From positions 62,001 to 126,000 of the forward strand of contig NZ_JAHFVG010000006.1 in the NCBI RefSeq assembly GCF_023264675.1: a DNA stretch of 64,000 bases, in the 5' to 3' direction. Origin of the DNA: Rhodococcus sp. (in: high G+C Gram-positive bacteria) (GTDB taxonomy: Bacteria > Actinomycetota > Actinomycetes > Mycobacteriales > Mycobacteriaceae). The notes beneath the pieces were generated by a model. It saw only the letters and a program-made list of their open reading frames with translations, was not told where the DNA came from and ran no database searches. Below, one piece after another: positions 51,469 to 61,773 of this stretch. Position 1 is the first letter of the stretch; each line of letters opens with the position of its first letter. The position numbers and the translations under genes are program-made.

Positions 51469-53121
51469 ATGACAGCTGTGCAGCCCGCGCCGACGACCGA
51501 TACGGCACTGAAGGAAACGCTAGAGGACTACACGCTGCGCTTTGCGCCGCGTAGCTACCGCAAGTGGGGTACCGGAGTCGTTGCGACGTCCGCGTTGGGA
51601 GGTATCGCCTACCTGGCCGACTTCGCAATCGGCGCCAACATCGGTATCTCCTACGGCACCGGTAACGCACTGTGGGGAATTCTCGTGTTCGCCGTCGTCA
51701 TCTTCCTGACGGGTCTGCCGCTGGCCTACTATGCCGCGCGGTACAACATCGACCTCGACTTGATCACGCGCGGAAGCGGATTCGGTTACTACGGATCGGT
51801 GGTCACCAACGTCATCTTCGCGACGTTCACCTTCATCTTCTTCGCTCTCGAAGGTTCCATCATGGCCCAGGGCCTGGAGTTGGGACTGAACATTCCATTG
51901 CCCATCGGCTACGCGTTGTCGACCCTGATGGTCATTCCGCTGGTGATCTACGGAATGAAGGCCCTCGCGAAGCTGCAGGTCTGGACGACGCCGCTCTGGC
52001 TGGTACTCATGGTGCTGCCGTTCGTGTACCTGGTGATCAGCAACCCCGACTCCGTCGGTGAATTCATGGCGTTCGGCGGTGCGGACGGAGATGCAGGCAA
52101 AGGCGTCAACATCGGTTCCGTGATGCTGGCTGCCGGCGTGTGTCTCTCGCTCATCGCCCAGATCGCCGAGCAGATCGACTACCTCCGCTTCATGCCTCCC
52201 AAGACCCCGGAGAACTCGCGTCGCTGGTGGACCGCGGTGCTTCTCGCAGGCCCCGGCTGGGTCATCTTCGGCGCGATCAAGCAGGTCGTCGGGCTGTTCC
52301 TGGCTGTGTACCTGATCGCGAACGTCGTCGACGGTTCCACCATCGCCAACGAACCAGTGCATCAGTTCCTCGAGATCTACGAAAACTTCATGCCGGGCTG
52401 GCTCGCCATGACCCTTGCAGTGATCCTCGTCGTCATCAGTCAGATCAAGATCAACGTCACCAACGCGTACTCGGGATCACTCGCCTGGACCAACTCCTAC
52501 ACTCGCGTCACCAAGACCTATCCGGGCCGCATGGTCTTCGTACTGTTCAACTTGGCGATCGCGCTGGTTCTGATGGAAGCCAACATGTTCAGCTTCCTCA
52601 ACGACATCCTCGGGTTCTACGCAAACTGCGGCATCGCGTGGATCGCGGTCGTGGCGTCCGACATCGTGTTCAACAAGTACATCCTCAAGCTGTCGCCCAA
52701 GGTGCCGGAGTTTCGGCGAGGGATGCTCTACGCCGTCAATCCGGTGGGATTCGGCTCGATGGCTGTTGCAGCGATTCTGTCGATCCTGGTGTTCTTCGGT
52801 GCATTCGGATCGGCGATCAAGCCGTACTCGCCGATCGTGGCGCTCGTTCTGGCGATCGTGCTACCGCCCGTCATCGCGATCGCAACGAAGGGCAAGTACT
52901 ACCTCCGCCGCACCGACGACGGTATCGATCTGCCCATGTTCGACGAGCACGGAAACCCGTCGGACGAAACGCTTCTGTGCCATGTTTCCGGTATGGAATT
53001 CGAGCGTCCCGACATGATTCGGTCCAACCAGGTCGGGCCGGAGGGCGAGATTCTCTACATCAGCTCGCTGTCGCTGAGCACCGACAAGACCGGGGAACAC
53101 ATTCTGCCGGAACAGAAATAG
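51469..53121 (+). CDS. NCS1-family purine/cytosine permease-like transporter
   Basis: A 550-residue symporter with about twelve helices of the NCS1 fold. Helix 1 and 2 regions (TSALGGIAYLADFAIGANIG), DLITRGSGFGYYGS and QIAEQIDYLRFMP are recognisable. The last 75 residues are a cytosolic, acidic tail (RRTDDGIDLPMFDEHGNPSD), longer than in CodB. Probable substrate is a nucleobase, hydantoin or similar heterocycle. It is followed at once by a palindromic element separating it from a convergent hydratase gene. Confidence 0.82.
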   Translation: MTAVQPAPTTDTALKETLEDYTLRFAPRSYRKWGTGVVATSALGGIAYLADFAIGANIGISYGTGNALWGILVFAVVIFLTGLPLAYYAARYNIDLDLITRGSGFGYYGSVVTNVIFATFTFIFFALEGSIMAQGLELGLNIPLPIGYALSTLMVIPLVIYGMKALAKLQVWTTPLWLVLMVLPFVYLVISNPDSVGEFMAFGGADGDAGKGVNIGSVMLAAGVCLSLIAQIAEQIDYLRFMPPKTPENSRRWWTAVLLAGPGWVIFGAIKQVVGLFLAVYLIANVVDGSTIANEPVHQFLEIYENFMPGWLAMTLAVILVVISQIKINVTNAYSGSLAWTNSYTRVTKTYPGRMVFVLFNLAIALVLMEANMFSFLNDILGFYANCGIAWIAVVASDIVFNKYILKLSPKVPEFRRGMLYAVNPVGFGSMAVAAILSILVFFGAFGSAIKPYSPIVALVLAIVLPPVIAIATKGKYYLRRTDDGIDLPMFDEHGNPSDETLLCHVSGMEFERPDMIRSNQVGPEGEILYISSLSLSTDKTGEHILPEQK

Positions 53122-53186
53122 CGCTTCGCATGTGAGTGCGAATACATAGCGGGTTGTGTATTCGCACTCACATGCGCCGAAGGCGC
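53121..53186. repeat. Composite palindromic element, copy 2 (between convergent genes)
   Basis: A perfect 18-bp inverted repeat (53129-53146 with 53157-53174; left arm CATGTGAGTGCGAATACA) encloses the 10-nt loop TAGCGGGTTG. It is preceded by GCGCTTCGC and followed by the mini-hairpin GCGCC-GAA-GGCGC (53174-53186). The hydratase stop codon adjoins it. It could terminate transcription in both directions. The arms are identical to the copy at 55656. Confidence 0.85.
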
Positions 53187-53987
53187 CTACCGGCCCGTGA
53201 ACTTCGGATCCCGACGCTCCAGCATCGCGTTCACTGCCTCTTCATGGTCGGAGGTGGTGTGCGCGATTGCTTGGTAGGCAGCCGACAGCTCCAGCAACGA
53301 TTCCAGACTCTGGTGCTGGCCTTCACGCAACAGCTTTTTCGTCATCCGCAGCACCTGCGGAGGATTTGCCGCAACTCGATCGGCCAACATGTGTGCAGCG
53401 GAAAGCAATTCGTCCGGCTCGACCACCTGCGATACAAGGCCCCACTCCAGCGCGGTCGCCGCGCCGATGGCCTCACCGGTGAACGCCATTTCACTGGCCC
53501 TGGCCATCCCGATCGCACGCGGAAGCAACCACGCGCCGCCGTCACCCGGAATGATTCCTACCTTGACGAAGCTCTCGGCGAACTTCGCTGTGGTCGAGGC
53601 AATTCGAAGGTCGCACATCAATGCCAGGTCGCATCCGGCGCCGATGGCCGGGCCGTTGACGGCAGCAATCGTCGGGACCTCGCAGTGATAGAGGGCCTTC
53701 GGGATCCGCTGAATGCCGTGACGGTATCCCTGGCGCAGTTCGGCGGTAGTCCCGCCGAACATACCTTCCTTGTCTCGCATGTTCTTGACGTTTCCGCCCG
53801 ACGAGAACGCCGAGCCCGCTCCGGTCAGGATCACAGCGCGTACGGACGGGTCTGCATCGACCTCCGCAACCGCGGCTTCCAACGCCTCGACAGTCTCCAC
53901 CTCCGAGATCGAATTCCGCGACTCCGGGTTGTTCAGAGTCCACCGAACAACATCGCCGGTGCGTTCGATCAGTAGCGGGTCGGTCAT
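53187..53987 (-). CDS. Enoyl-CoA hydratase/isomerase family protein
   Basis: A 266-residue crotonase. Oxyanion-hole segments are SAFSSGGNVKNMRDK and NGPAIGAGCDLALMCDLRIAS, with the later GIIPGDGGAWLLPRAIG. The catalytic glutamates of classical hydratases are partly replaced (Asp in PGDGG), so an isomerase or other role is possible. ATG at 53987 (MTDPLLIERTGD). It starts 30 bp after the end of the membrane protein gene on the same strand, so the two may be cotranscribed under TetR control. Confidence 0.85.
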   Translation of the reverse strand: MTDPLLIERTGDVVRWTLNNPESRNSISEVETVEALEAAVAEVDADPSVRAVILTGAGSAFSSGGNVKNMRDKEGMFGGTTAELRQGYRHGIQRIPKALYHCEVPTIAAVNGPAIGAGCDLALMCDLRIASTTAKFAESFVKVGIIPGDGGAWLLPRAIGMARASEMAFTGEAIGAATALEWGLVSQVVEPDELLSAAHMLADRVAANPPQVLRMTKKLLREGQHQSLESLLELSAAYQAIAHTTSDHEEAVNAMLERRDPKFTGR

Positions 53988-54017
53988 GTGGAGGCCTCCA
54001 TCGAGATACAACTGGGC

Positions 54018-54980
54018 CTACAGTGCAACACGCTCCGGTTCGTGAGCGGACGAGGCGCGCACCTCGGACGTGGTATCGATGCGTACTCTCTTGTGCCCGA
54101 CGACCATGAACACCGCGCCCGCTGCGATCCAGGCGGCCAGTACCAGCCAGGCCTGCGTGGTCGACGCGTCGGGGAAGTAGGACAGGTCGCGCAACAACGT
54201 CGCGCCTGCGCCCTGCGGGAAGAACTGGCCGACGGCACCCCATGGCTCGGGAAGGAACTGCCACGGCTGGGTAGCCCCCGAAATCTGGTTGCCGATGAAC
54301 ATCATCAGAACCGCGCTCACGCCGATGCCTGCAGGTCCGATGATCGAGGTCAGGCCCACGATCAAGGTGGTCACCGTCAGCACGGCCATGGCCGAAACGG
54401 TCATGTTGGGGACAAGCGCGCCCTGGAGAATTCCGAACCACGATTGGGTGATCAGCACCACGACGATGCCGGCGCCGACGCCGTAAACGGCGGTCGCGAG
54501 AAGCCGTCGCCACGTACCCTTGATCGTCATCGAGACGAGGACTCCGCCGATGATTCCGCCGATGACCAGGGGAAAGCCCATCGCCGACAGTCCGGCGCCG
54601 CGGGCATCCGTCGATGCCAGCGGGACGATGTCGGTGGCAGTAGCGCCCATCCCGGAGGCGACTCCGGTGAACATCTGGCTGACGACGGTGCCGTTCGCGG
54701 AGGCTGTCAGGACCTCAGGGGTCTGGCCGAGGACGATGGCGCCGTAGACCTCGCGCGACTGGATCCGCTCGACGGCGGTTGCCCGGTCCGGGGCGCTGCT
54801 GATATCGAACGTCTCGGACAACTGGCTGCTCACGGCCGCGGAATTTCCGACGACGGCGACGGGCACATGTGCCGGCTTCGAGGTCACCGACGGCCACAGA
54901 AACGCGAGGACTACGACGGCGAGGATCGCGGAACCTGCGAGAGCGACCGCGACTGCGCGCGGCCAAGGTGTGGACTTCAT
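54018..54980 (-). CDS. ABC-2/YhgE-like membrane protein under TetR control
   Basis: A 320-residue protein. One N-terminal helix (about 9-30) is followed by an extracytoplasmic domain (about 35-130), then five helices (about 135-305). This layout is like ABC-2 permease or YhgE/Pip-type envelope proteins. The upstream 94 bp carry two TetR-type operators shared with the divergent regulator gene, so it is probably the regulator's main target. Role is perhaps export or tolerance to a lipophilic compound. No ATPase partner is adjacent. Confidence 0.65.
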   Translation of the reverse strand: MKSTPWPRAVAVALAGSAILAVVVLAFLWPSVTSKPAHVPVAVVGNSAAVSSQLSETFDISSAPDRATAVERIQSREVYGAIVLGQTPEVLTASANGTVVSQMFTGVASGMGATATDIVPLASTDARGAGLSAMGFPLVIGGIIGGVLVSMTIKGTWRRLLATAVYGVGAGIVVVLITQSWFGILQGALVPNMTVSAMAVLTVTTLIVGLTSIIGPAGIGVSAVLMMFIGNQISGATQPWQFLPEPWGAVGQFFPQGAGATLLRDLSYFPDASTTQAWLVLAAWIAAGAVFMVVGHKRVRIDTTSEVRASSAHEPERVAL

Positions 54981-54996
54981 GGCAAGCCTCCTCAGG

Positions 54997-55016
54997 AAAA
55001 CGAATAACCGTTCTTT
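54997..55016. promoter_or_regulatory. Predicted TetR operator, copy 1
   Basis: On the minus strand it reads AAAGAACGGTTATTCGTTTT, matching the plus-strand copy at 55044-55063 at most positions. It lies 17 bp before the membrane protein start, so binding would block its expression. Confidence 0.6.
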
Positions 55017-55043
55017 ATTCTGAGGTAGGCATCTGGTCTTGTC

Positions 55044-55063
55044 AAGAACGAGTATTCGTTTTT
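55044..55063. promoter_or_regulatory. Predicted TetR operator, copy 2
   Basis: AAGAACGAGTATTCGTTTTT with the perfect inverted core AACGA-GTAT-TCGTT. It lies 11 bp before the TetR start codon and faces copy 1 across 27 bp, fitting autoregulation plus control of the divergent gene. Confidence 0.65.
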
Positions 55064-55074
55064 AATATGGGCGA

Positions 55075-55662
55075 GTGCCCAAGGTAAGCGAAGACCACCG
55101 CGTCGAGCGGCGTCGTCAGATTTCGACAGCAGCGATGCTGTGTTTCGCCCGGGCGGGTTTCGAAGCCACCTCGATGGCGGACATCATCACCGAGTCGGGC
55201 TTGTCCGCCGGGGCCATCTACAGCTACTTCAAGAACAAGCAGGAACTGATCCTGCACGTCACCCAGGATGTTCTGGAAAACCGGGCGGCCGATCTCGAGG
55301 GGCTGGAGAAGCAGACGCCACTGCCGCCGCCTGCCGCGGTGATACGAATGTTCCTCGACGGCATGACGCACGACATCGGCAATCCGAGCATTCTCGTTCA
55401 GATCTGGGCCGCGGCTGCCGCTGCACCGGAGAGCGTCGAGATGGTGAGCGGCGTGGTGCTGGAACTACGAGCGCTGTACGAGCGCTACCTACGGGCGTGG
55501 TTCGCCCACCGAGGTTTGGGAGAGAAGGAGGCCGGAGAGCGGGCGGTAGCGGTTGCGCCACTCGTCGTCGCGCTGTGTCAGGGCTACATCCTGCAGATCG
55601 TGCTGGTCCCGGACTTCGACGCCGACGGCTATTTCGCCGCTCTGGACCTGGTCACCATGTGA
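55075..55662 (+). CDS. TetR-family transcriptional regulator
   Basis: A 195-residue repressor. The N-terminal helix-turn-helix (about 10-58) has STAAMLCFARAGFEATSMAD and SGLSAGAIYSYFKNKQEL. The C-terminal ligand domain is helical (TetR_C-like). GTG start. Divergent from the YhgE-like membrane protein gene with two operators between. The last codons (ATG TGA) fall within a palindromic element, which supplies the stop. Confidence 0.9.
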   Translation: MPKVSEDHRVERRRQISTAAMLCFARAGFEATSMADIITESGLSAGAIYSYFKNKQELILHVTQDVLENRAADLEGLEKQTPLPPPAAVIRMFLDGMTHDIGNPSILVQIWAAAAAAPESVEMVSGVVLELRALYERYLRAWFAHRGLGEKEAGERAVAVAPLVVALCQGYILQIVLVPDFDADGYFAALDLVTM

Positions 55663-55713
55663 GTGCGAATACATAGTGGGTCATGTATTCGCACTCACAT
55701 GCGACGCAGTCGC
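55656..55713. repeat. Composite palindromic element, copy 3 (between convergent genes)
   Basis: The same perfect 18-bp arms as copy 2 (55656-55673 with 55684-55701), with the loop TAGTGGGTCA. They are followed by the mini-hairpin GCGAC-GCA-GTCGC (55701-55713), whose two arms changed together compared with copy 2. It holds the TetR stop codon and adjoins the htpG stop codon. Confidence 0.85.
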
Positions 55714-57639
<1,926 letters not shown>

Positions 57640-57877
57640 GGGTAGGTGCGATCTCCTTCTAGGGGGCACATTCGTCGCAGAAATTCTAGTTCAAGGCTAC
57701 TTCTCCGCTCCGGGGTTCTCCGCGGTCGGCGTCGTCTTGCCTGGTGTTCTACGGTTACGCCGAGCGAGAACATCGCCCTGGAATCGAGCCACGTCACCGT
57801 GGAAGATTCACGACGCACACGCCACCTGCCGTCGTCGACCTGCTCTCCAGCGGACCGTCTCACCTATCGTGGCGTGG

Positions 57878-58978
57878 GTGACCAACTCGAAGATCGTGCC
57901 GATCGCTCTCGGACTTGCCGGTGCGGCCTGGTTGACCAGGGCTGCGTGGGGTCTGCCCGCCCAGATGGGTGCGACGGCGGCCAAGATCGCGCCGTACGCC
58001 GGTTCGTCGTCGCGTTACCGCGATCGCCGGTTCCACAACACCGAGCCGAGCTCGAGCTTCACGGGCGGCAGCGACGAGTCGATTCTCGTGTCGTTCATGA
58101 AGCGCCGGTCTCAGGGCAAGCCGCAGCGACCGGTACCGCTCGCACCGACCATCGCTCCCGCGGATGCCGGCGAGATCGCGGTGACCTGGTACGGGCACTC
58201 GTCGGTACTCGTCGAGATCGACGGTCGACGCATCCTCGCCGACCCGGTGTGGAGCAACCGAGTGTCACCGTCGCAGACGGTCGGCCCTGCGCGCTTGCAC
58301 CCGACACCGCTACCGCTCGACGCGCTGCCGAAGGTCGATGCCATCGTCATCTCGCACGACCACTACGACCATCTCGACAAGGCGACGATCCAGCAACTCG
58401 CGGGCTTGCAGAAGGCGCCGTTCGTCGTGCCGATCGGAATCGGTGCGCACCTTCGGCACTGGCGGATTCCGGAGGATCGGATCATCGAGCTCGACTGGGA
58501 CGAGCAGACCGAGGTCGCGGGCATCACCATCACGTGCACCGAGGCCAGACACTTCTCGGGCCGCGGGCTCAAGCGGGATCTGACGCAGTGGGCATCCTGG
58601 GCTTTCGCCGGCCCCGAGCATCGAGTCTTCTTCGGCGGTGACACCGGTTACACGGTGAAGTTCGCGGAGATCGGCGCGAAATACGGCCCGTTCGATCTGA
58701 CGCTGCTTCCCGTCGGCGCGTACGACCCGCGCTGGGCCGATATCCACATGAACCCCGAGGAAGCTGTGCGTGCGCACGGAGATCTGGGCGGCGGTGTGTT
58801 CGTGCCCGTTCACTGGGCAACGTTCAACCTGGCATTCCATCCGTGGTCCGAGCCGATCGTCCGCTTGAAGGCCGCGGCCGAAAATGCAGGCGTCACGACG
58901 GCGGTACCCATGCCGGGCCAGCGGATCGATGCGGCTCGCGGAATCGTCGACGATCGGTGGTGGGCACGACTCGGCTGA
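57878..58978 (+). CDS. Metallo-beta-lactamase-fold hydrolase (NAPE-PLD/UlaG-like)
   Basis: A 366-residue metal hydrolase. An N-terminal hydrophobic segment (about 5-25) may anchor it. The core has the metal motif [11 protein letters not shown], an earlier [25 protein letters not shown] and [14 protein letters not shown]. This pattern is shared by NAPE-phospholipase-D-like and UlaG-like enzymes. GTG at 57878 ([12 protein letters not shown]) is chosen; another GTG three codons upstream is in frame. It matches mycobacterial Rv0906 in position before ctpE. Confidence 0.82.
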   Translation: MTNSKIVPIALGLAGAAWLTRAAWGLPAQMGATAAKIAPYAGSSSRYRDRRFHNTEPSSSFTGGSDESILVSFMKRRSQGKPQRPVPLAPTIAPADAGEIAVTWYGHSSVLVEIDGRRILADPVWSNRVSPSQTVGPARLHPTPLPLDALPKVDAIVISHDHYDHLDKATIQQLAGLQKAPFVVPIGIGAHLRHWRIPEDRIIELDWDEQTEVAGITITCTEARHFSGRGLKRDLTQWASWAFAGPEHRVFFGGDTGYTVKFAEIGAKYGPFDLTLLPVGAYDPRWADIHMNPEEAVRAHGDLGGGVFVPVHWATFNLAFHPWSEPIVRLKAAAENAGVTTAVPMPGQRIDAARGIVDDRWWARLG

Positions 58979-58979
58979 A

Positions 58980-59034
58980 CCGCACCTCGCATGTGTGGCG
59001 CTGTCGCACCTCGCACATGTGGCGCTGTCGCACC
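58980..59034. repeat. 24-bp tandem repeat, 2.3 copies
   Basis: Units at 58980-59003 and 59004-59027 differ at three positions, and the first 7 bases occur a third time to 59034. Each contains the near-palindrome CGCACATGTGGCG. It fills the gap between the MBL-fold gene and ctpE, ending 20 bp before the ctpE start. Confidence 0.8.
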
Positions 59035-59054
59035 GGGAGCCTAGGCTTACCGCC

Positions 59055-61475
59055 ATGTCGATCGAGACGGACGCACAGCGGGAGAGCGGACTCACCGAAG
59101 CGCAGGTAGCGCAGCTTCGGGCGGAAGGAAAATCCAACGACGTCCCGGCCCGCGCCAGCAGGTCGGTCAAGGACATCGTGCGCGGCAACGTCTTCACCCG
59201 AATCAATGCGATTCTGGGAGTGCTGCTGATCATCGTGCTGTCGACCGGTTCGGTGATCGACGGCATGTTCGGTCTGCTGATCGTCGCGAACAGTGGCATC
59301 GGCATCATCCAGGAGATCAGGGCCAAGAAGACGCTCGACGAATTGGCGATCGTCGGTCAGAGCAAGCCCGTCGTCCGCCGCGCGGGGGTGGCGCAGGAGA
59401 TCACACCCGATCAGGTTGTGCTGGGCGACATCATCGAGCTCGGTCCGGGAGACCAAATCGTCGTCGACGGCGAGGTGATCGAAACCGCGAGCATGGAGAT
59501 CGACGAGTCGTTGCTCACCGGCGAAGCGGACGCGGTCCACAAGTCCCCCGGCGCTGCGATTCTGTCCGGCAGCTTCGTCTCCTCGGGCAGCGGCGCGTAC
59601 CGCGCGACCAAGGTCGGGCGGGACGCCTACGCCGCCAAGCTCGCCGAGGAAGCAAGCAAGTTCACGCTCGTGCACTCCGAGCTGCGCAGCGGTATCGACA
59701 AGATCCTGAAATTCATCACGTATCTGATGATCCCGGCGGGTGCGCTGATCATCTACAACCAGTTGTTCTCGAGTGGACAGTCGCTCGGTCCCGCGCTCAA
59801 CGGCATGGTCGCGGCTCTCGTGCCGATGGTGCCCGAGGGTTTGGTCCTGATGACCTCGATCGCGTTCGCTGTCGGCGTGATTCGGCTCGGCCGGCGTCAA
59901 TGCCTCGTCCAGGAACTGCCTGCCATCGAGGGGCTGGCCCGCGTCGATGTGGTCTGCGCCGACAAGACGGGAACCCTCACCGAGAACGGCATGCGGCTCG
60001 CCGAACTGCGGGCGATCGAGAACGGTGTGATCGAGGGCGGCGATCTGGAACACGTGCTTGCCGCTCTCGCCCACGACGATCCACGCCCCAACGCCAGCGT
60101 CGTCGCCATCGCCGAGGCGTTCCCGGACGATCCGGGTTGGACCCAGTCTGCTGTCGCGCCCTTCTCCTCGGCCAAGAAATGGAGCGGTCTGTCCTACGGT
60201 GATCACGGCAACTGGCTGCTGGGAGCGCCGGATGTGTTGCTCGATCCCGACACCGACATCGCCCGTCAGGCAGAGGAAGTCGGCGCCGCAGGCCTGCGCG
60301 TTCTGCTCCTGGCCAGCAGTGACCTCCCCGTCGACGACGAATCGGCCCCCGGCGTTGTCACGCCACGCGCCCTGGTGATTCTCGAGCAGAAAGTACGCTC
60401 CGACGCCCGCGAAACACTCGAGTACTTCGCAAGCCAGTCGGTCTCCGTCAAGGTCATCTCGGGTGACAACGCCGTCTCCGTCGGCGCCGTGGCAGGTTCT
60501 CTCGGTCTCACCGGCGATCCCATCGATGCCCGCACTCTTCCCGAGTCCGCCGAAGAACTCGCCGATACCGTCGTCGAGTCCACTACGTTCGGGCGAGTAC
60601 GCCCCGATCAGAAGCGCCAGATGGTCGCAGCACTGCAATCGCGAGGCCACACCGTCGCCATGACCGGAGACGGCGTCAACGACGTACTGGCGCTCAAGGA
60701 CGCCGACATCGGAGTCGCCATGGGCTCCGGTAGCCCGGCGACACGAGCTGTTGCACAGATCGTGTTGTTGGACAACAAGTTCGCAACCCTGCCCTACGTC
60801 GTCGGTGAGGGCAGGCGCGTCATCGGCAACATCGAGCGGGTATCGAACCTCTTCCTGACGAAGACCGTCTACTCGGTTCTGCTGGCCTTCCTGATCGGCC
60901 TGTCCGGTGTGCTCTCGCAGATCTTCCACTTCGAGCCGCTGCCGTATCCGTTCCTGCCCCGGCACGTGACCATCGCAGCCTGGTTCACCATCGGCATCCC
61001 GGCGTTCGTGCTCTCGCTGGCCCCCAACAACGAGCGCGCGCGCACCGGCTTCGTGTCCCGTGTCATGCGCCTGGCGGTGCCGTCGGGACTCATCGTCGGC
61101 ATCGCGACGTTCGTGTCCTACCTGATTGCCTACCAGGGGCCGCAGGCGACGGAAACGCAGATAACGCAGGCGAGTACGACGGCGTTGATCACGCTCATCA
61201 TGATCGCGGTGTGGGTGCTCGCGGTGGTTGCCCGGCCTTACGTGTGGTGGAAGATCGCGTTGATCATCGGCTCCGTCGTCGGATATCTGATCCTTTTCGC
61301 CGTCCCGTTCTTCCGGACGTTCTTCAAGCTCGATCCATCGAACGTCGCGTTGACCACCACGGCCGTCGTCATCGGCGGGATCGGCATCGTCGGCGTCGAA
61401 GCAGCCTGGTGGATCGGTGCGGCGCTGCGGGGCGAGAAGCGCCGACTGTTCGGGACCCAGCAGGTCGCGCCGTAG
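59055..61475 (+). CDS. ctpE: Cation-transporting P-type ATPase, CtpE-like
   Basis: An 806-residue P-type ATPase. The actuator motif is LTGEAD, the membrane motif [10 protein letters not shown], the phosphorylation site [12 protein letters not shown], and the hinge [18 protein letters not shown]. About ten helices are present. It lacks N-terminal heavy-metal domains. The PEGL motif and gene order (Rv0908) match CtpE, described in mycobacteria as a Ca2+ importer. A 24-bp tandem repeat lies just upstream. Ion specificity here is inferred from that relationship. Confidence 0.88.
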   Translation: MSIETDAQRESGLTEAQVAQLRAEGKSNDVPARASRSVKDIVRGNVFTRINAILGVLLIIVLSTGSVIDGMFGLLIVANSGIGIIQEIRAKKTLDELAIVGQSKPVVRRAGVAQEITPDQVVLGDIIELGPGDQIVVDGEVIETASMEIDESLLTGEADAVHKSPGAAILSGSFVSSGSGAYRATKVGRDAYAAKLAEEASKFTLVHSELRSGIDKILKFITYLMIPAGALIIYNQLFSSGQSLGPALNGMVAALVPMVPEGLVLMTSIAFAVGVIRLGRRQCLVQELPAIEGLARVDVVCADKTGTLTENGMRLAELRAIENGVIEGGDLEHVLAALAHDDPRPNASVVAIAEAFPDDPGWTQSAVAPFSSAKKWSGLSYGDHGNWLLGAPDVLLDPDTDIARQAEEVGAAGLRVLLLASSDLPVDDESAPGVVTPRALVILEQKVRSDARETLEYFASQSVSVKVISGDNAVSVGAVAGSLGLTGDPIDARTLPESAEELADTVVESTTFGRVRPDQKRQMVAALQSRGHTVAMTGDGVNDVLALKDADIGVAMGSGSPATRAVAQIVLLDNKFATLPYVVGEGRRVIGNIERVSNLFLTKTVYSVLLAFLIGLSGVLSQIFHFEPLPYPFLPRHVTIAAWFTIGIPAFVLSLAPNNERARTGFVSRVMRLAVPSGLIVGIATFVSYLIAYQGPQATETQITQASTTALITLIMIAVWVLAVVARPYVWWKIALIIGSVVGYLILFAVPFFRTFFKLDPSNVALTTTAVVIGGIGIVGVEAAWWIGAALRGEKRRLFGTQQVAP

Positions 61476-61525
61476 AAGTAAGCTGTTCAGGCCACGCTGT
61501 ATTCGATGCACGAGCAGGAGCGATC

Positions 61526-61717
61526 ATGAGTTTTGCAGACAACTTGAAGGGTCTCGTCGACAAGGGCAAGGATCTCGCCGCCGACAACGCGGACAAGATC
61601 GAGGACGCCGTCGACAAGGCCGGGGACTTCATCGACAGCAAGACAGACGGCAAGTACGCCGACAAGGTCGACAAGGTCCAGGAAGCCGCCAAGAACGCCA
61701 TTCCGGACAAGCCGTAA
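61526..61717 (+). CDS. Rv0909-like antitoxin family protein
   Basis: A 63-residue, highly charged helical protein (MSFADNLKGLVDKGKDLAAD) with repeated Asp-Lys-Ala/Val units, ending KNAIPDKP. The family is annotated as antitoxin in mycobacteria (Rv0909, next to the SRPBCC-type toxin Rv0910). Here no toxin gene follows; the next gene is an antiporter. ATG has AGGAG 6 nt upstream. The amphipathic repeats also resemble small CsbD-like or LEA-type stress proteins, so the antitoxin role is unproven. Confidence 0.75.
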   Translation: MSFADNLKGLVDKGKDLAADNADKIEDAVDKAGDFIDSKTDGKYADKVDKVQEAAKNAIPDKP

Positions 61718-61731
61718 GTATCGATGTGTGC

Positions 61732-61759
61732 GTCGGCTGCGCTTTCCGGCGCAGCTGAC
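61732..61759 (+). terminator. Hairpin after the antitoxin-like gene
   Basis: GTCGGCTGCGC (61732-61742) pairs with GCGCAGCTGAC (61749-61759) with one G-T pair and a 6-nt loop. No T-tract follows. It lies 15 bp after the stop and 15 bp before the antiporter start, so it may reduce read-through into that gene. Confidence 0.45.
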
Positions 61760-61773
61760 GGCACAATCTACGT

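Noticed and set aside
58893..61511. 872-codon minus-strand open frame opposite ctpE
   Set aside because: It mirrors the P-type ATPase gene, whose motifs are intact. The antisense product is a His/Asp/Arg-rich low-complexity shadow.
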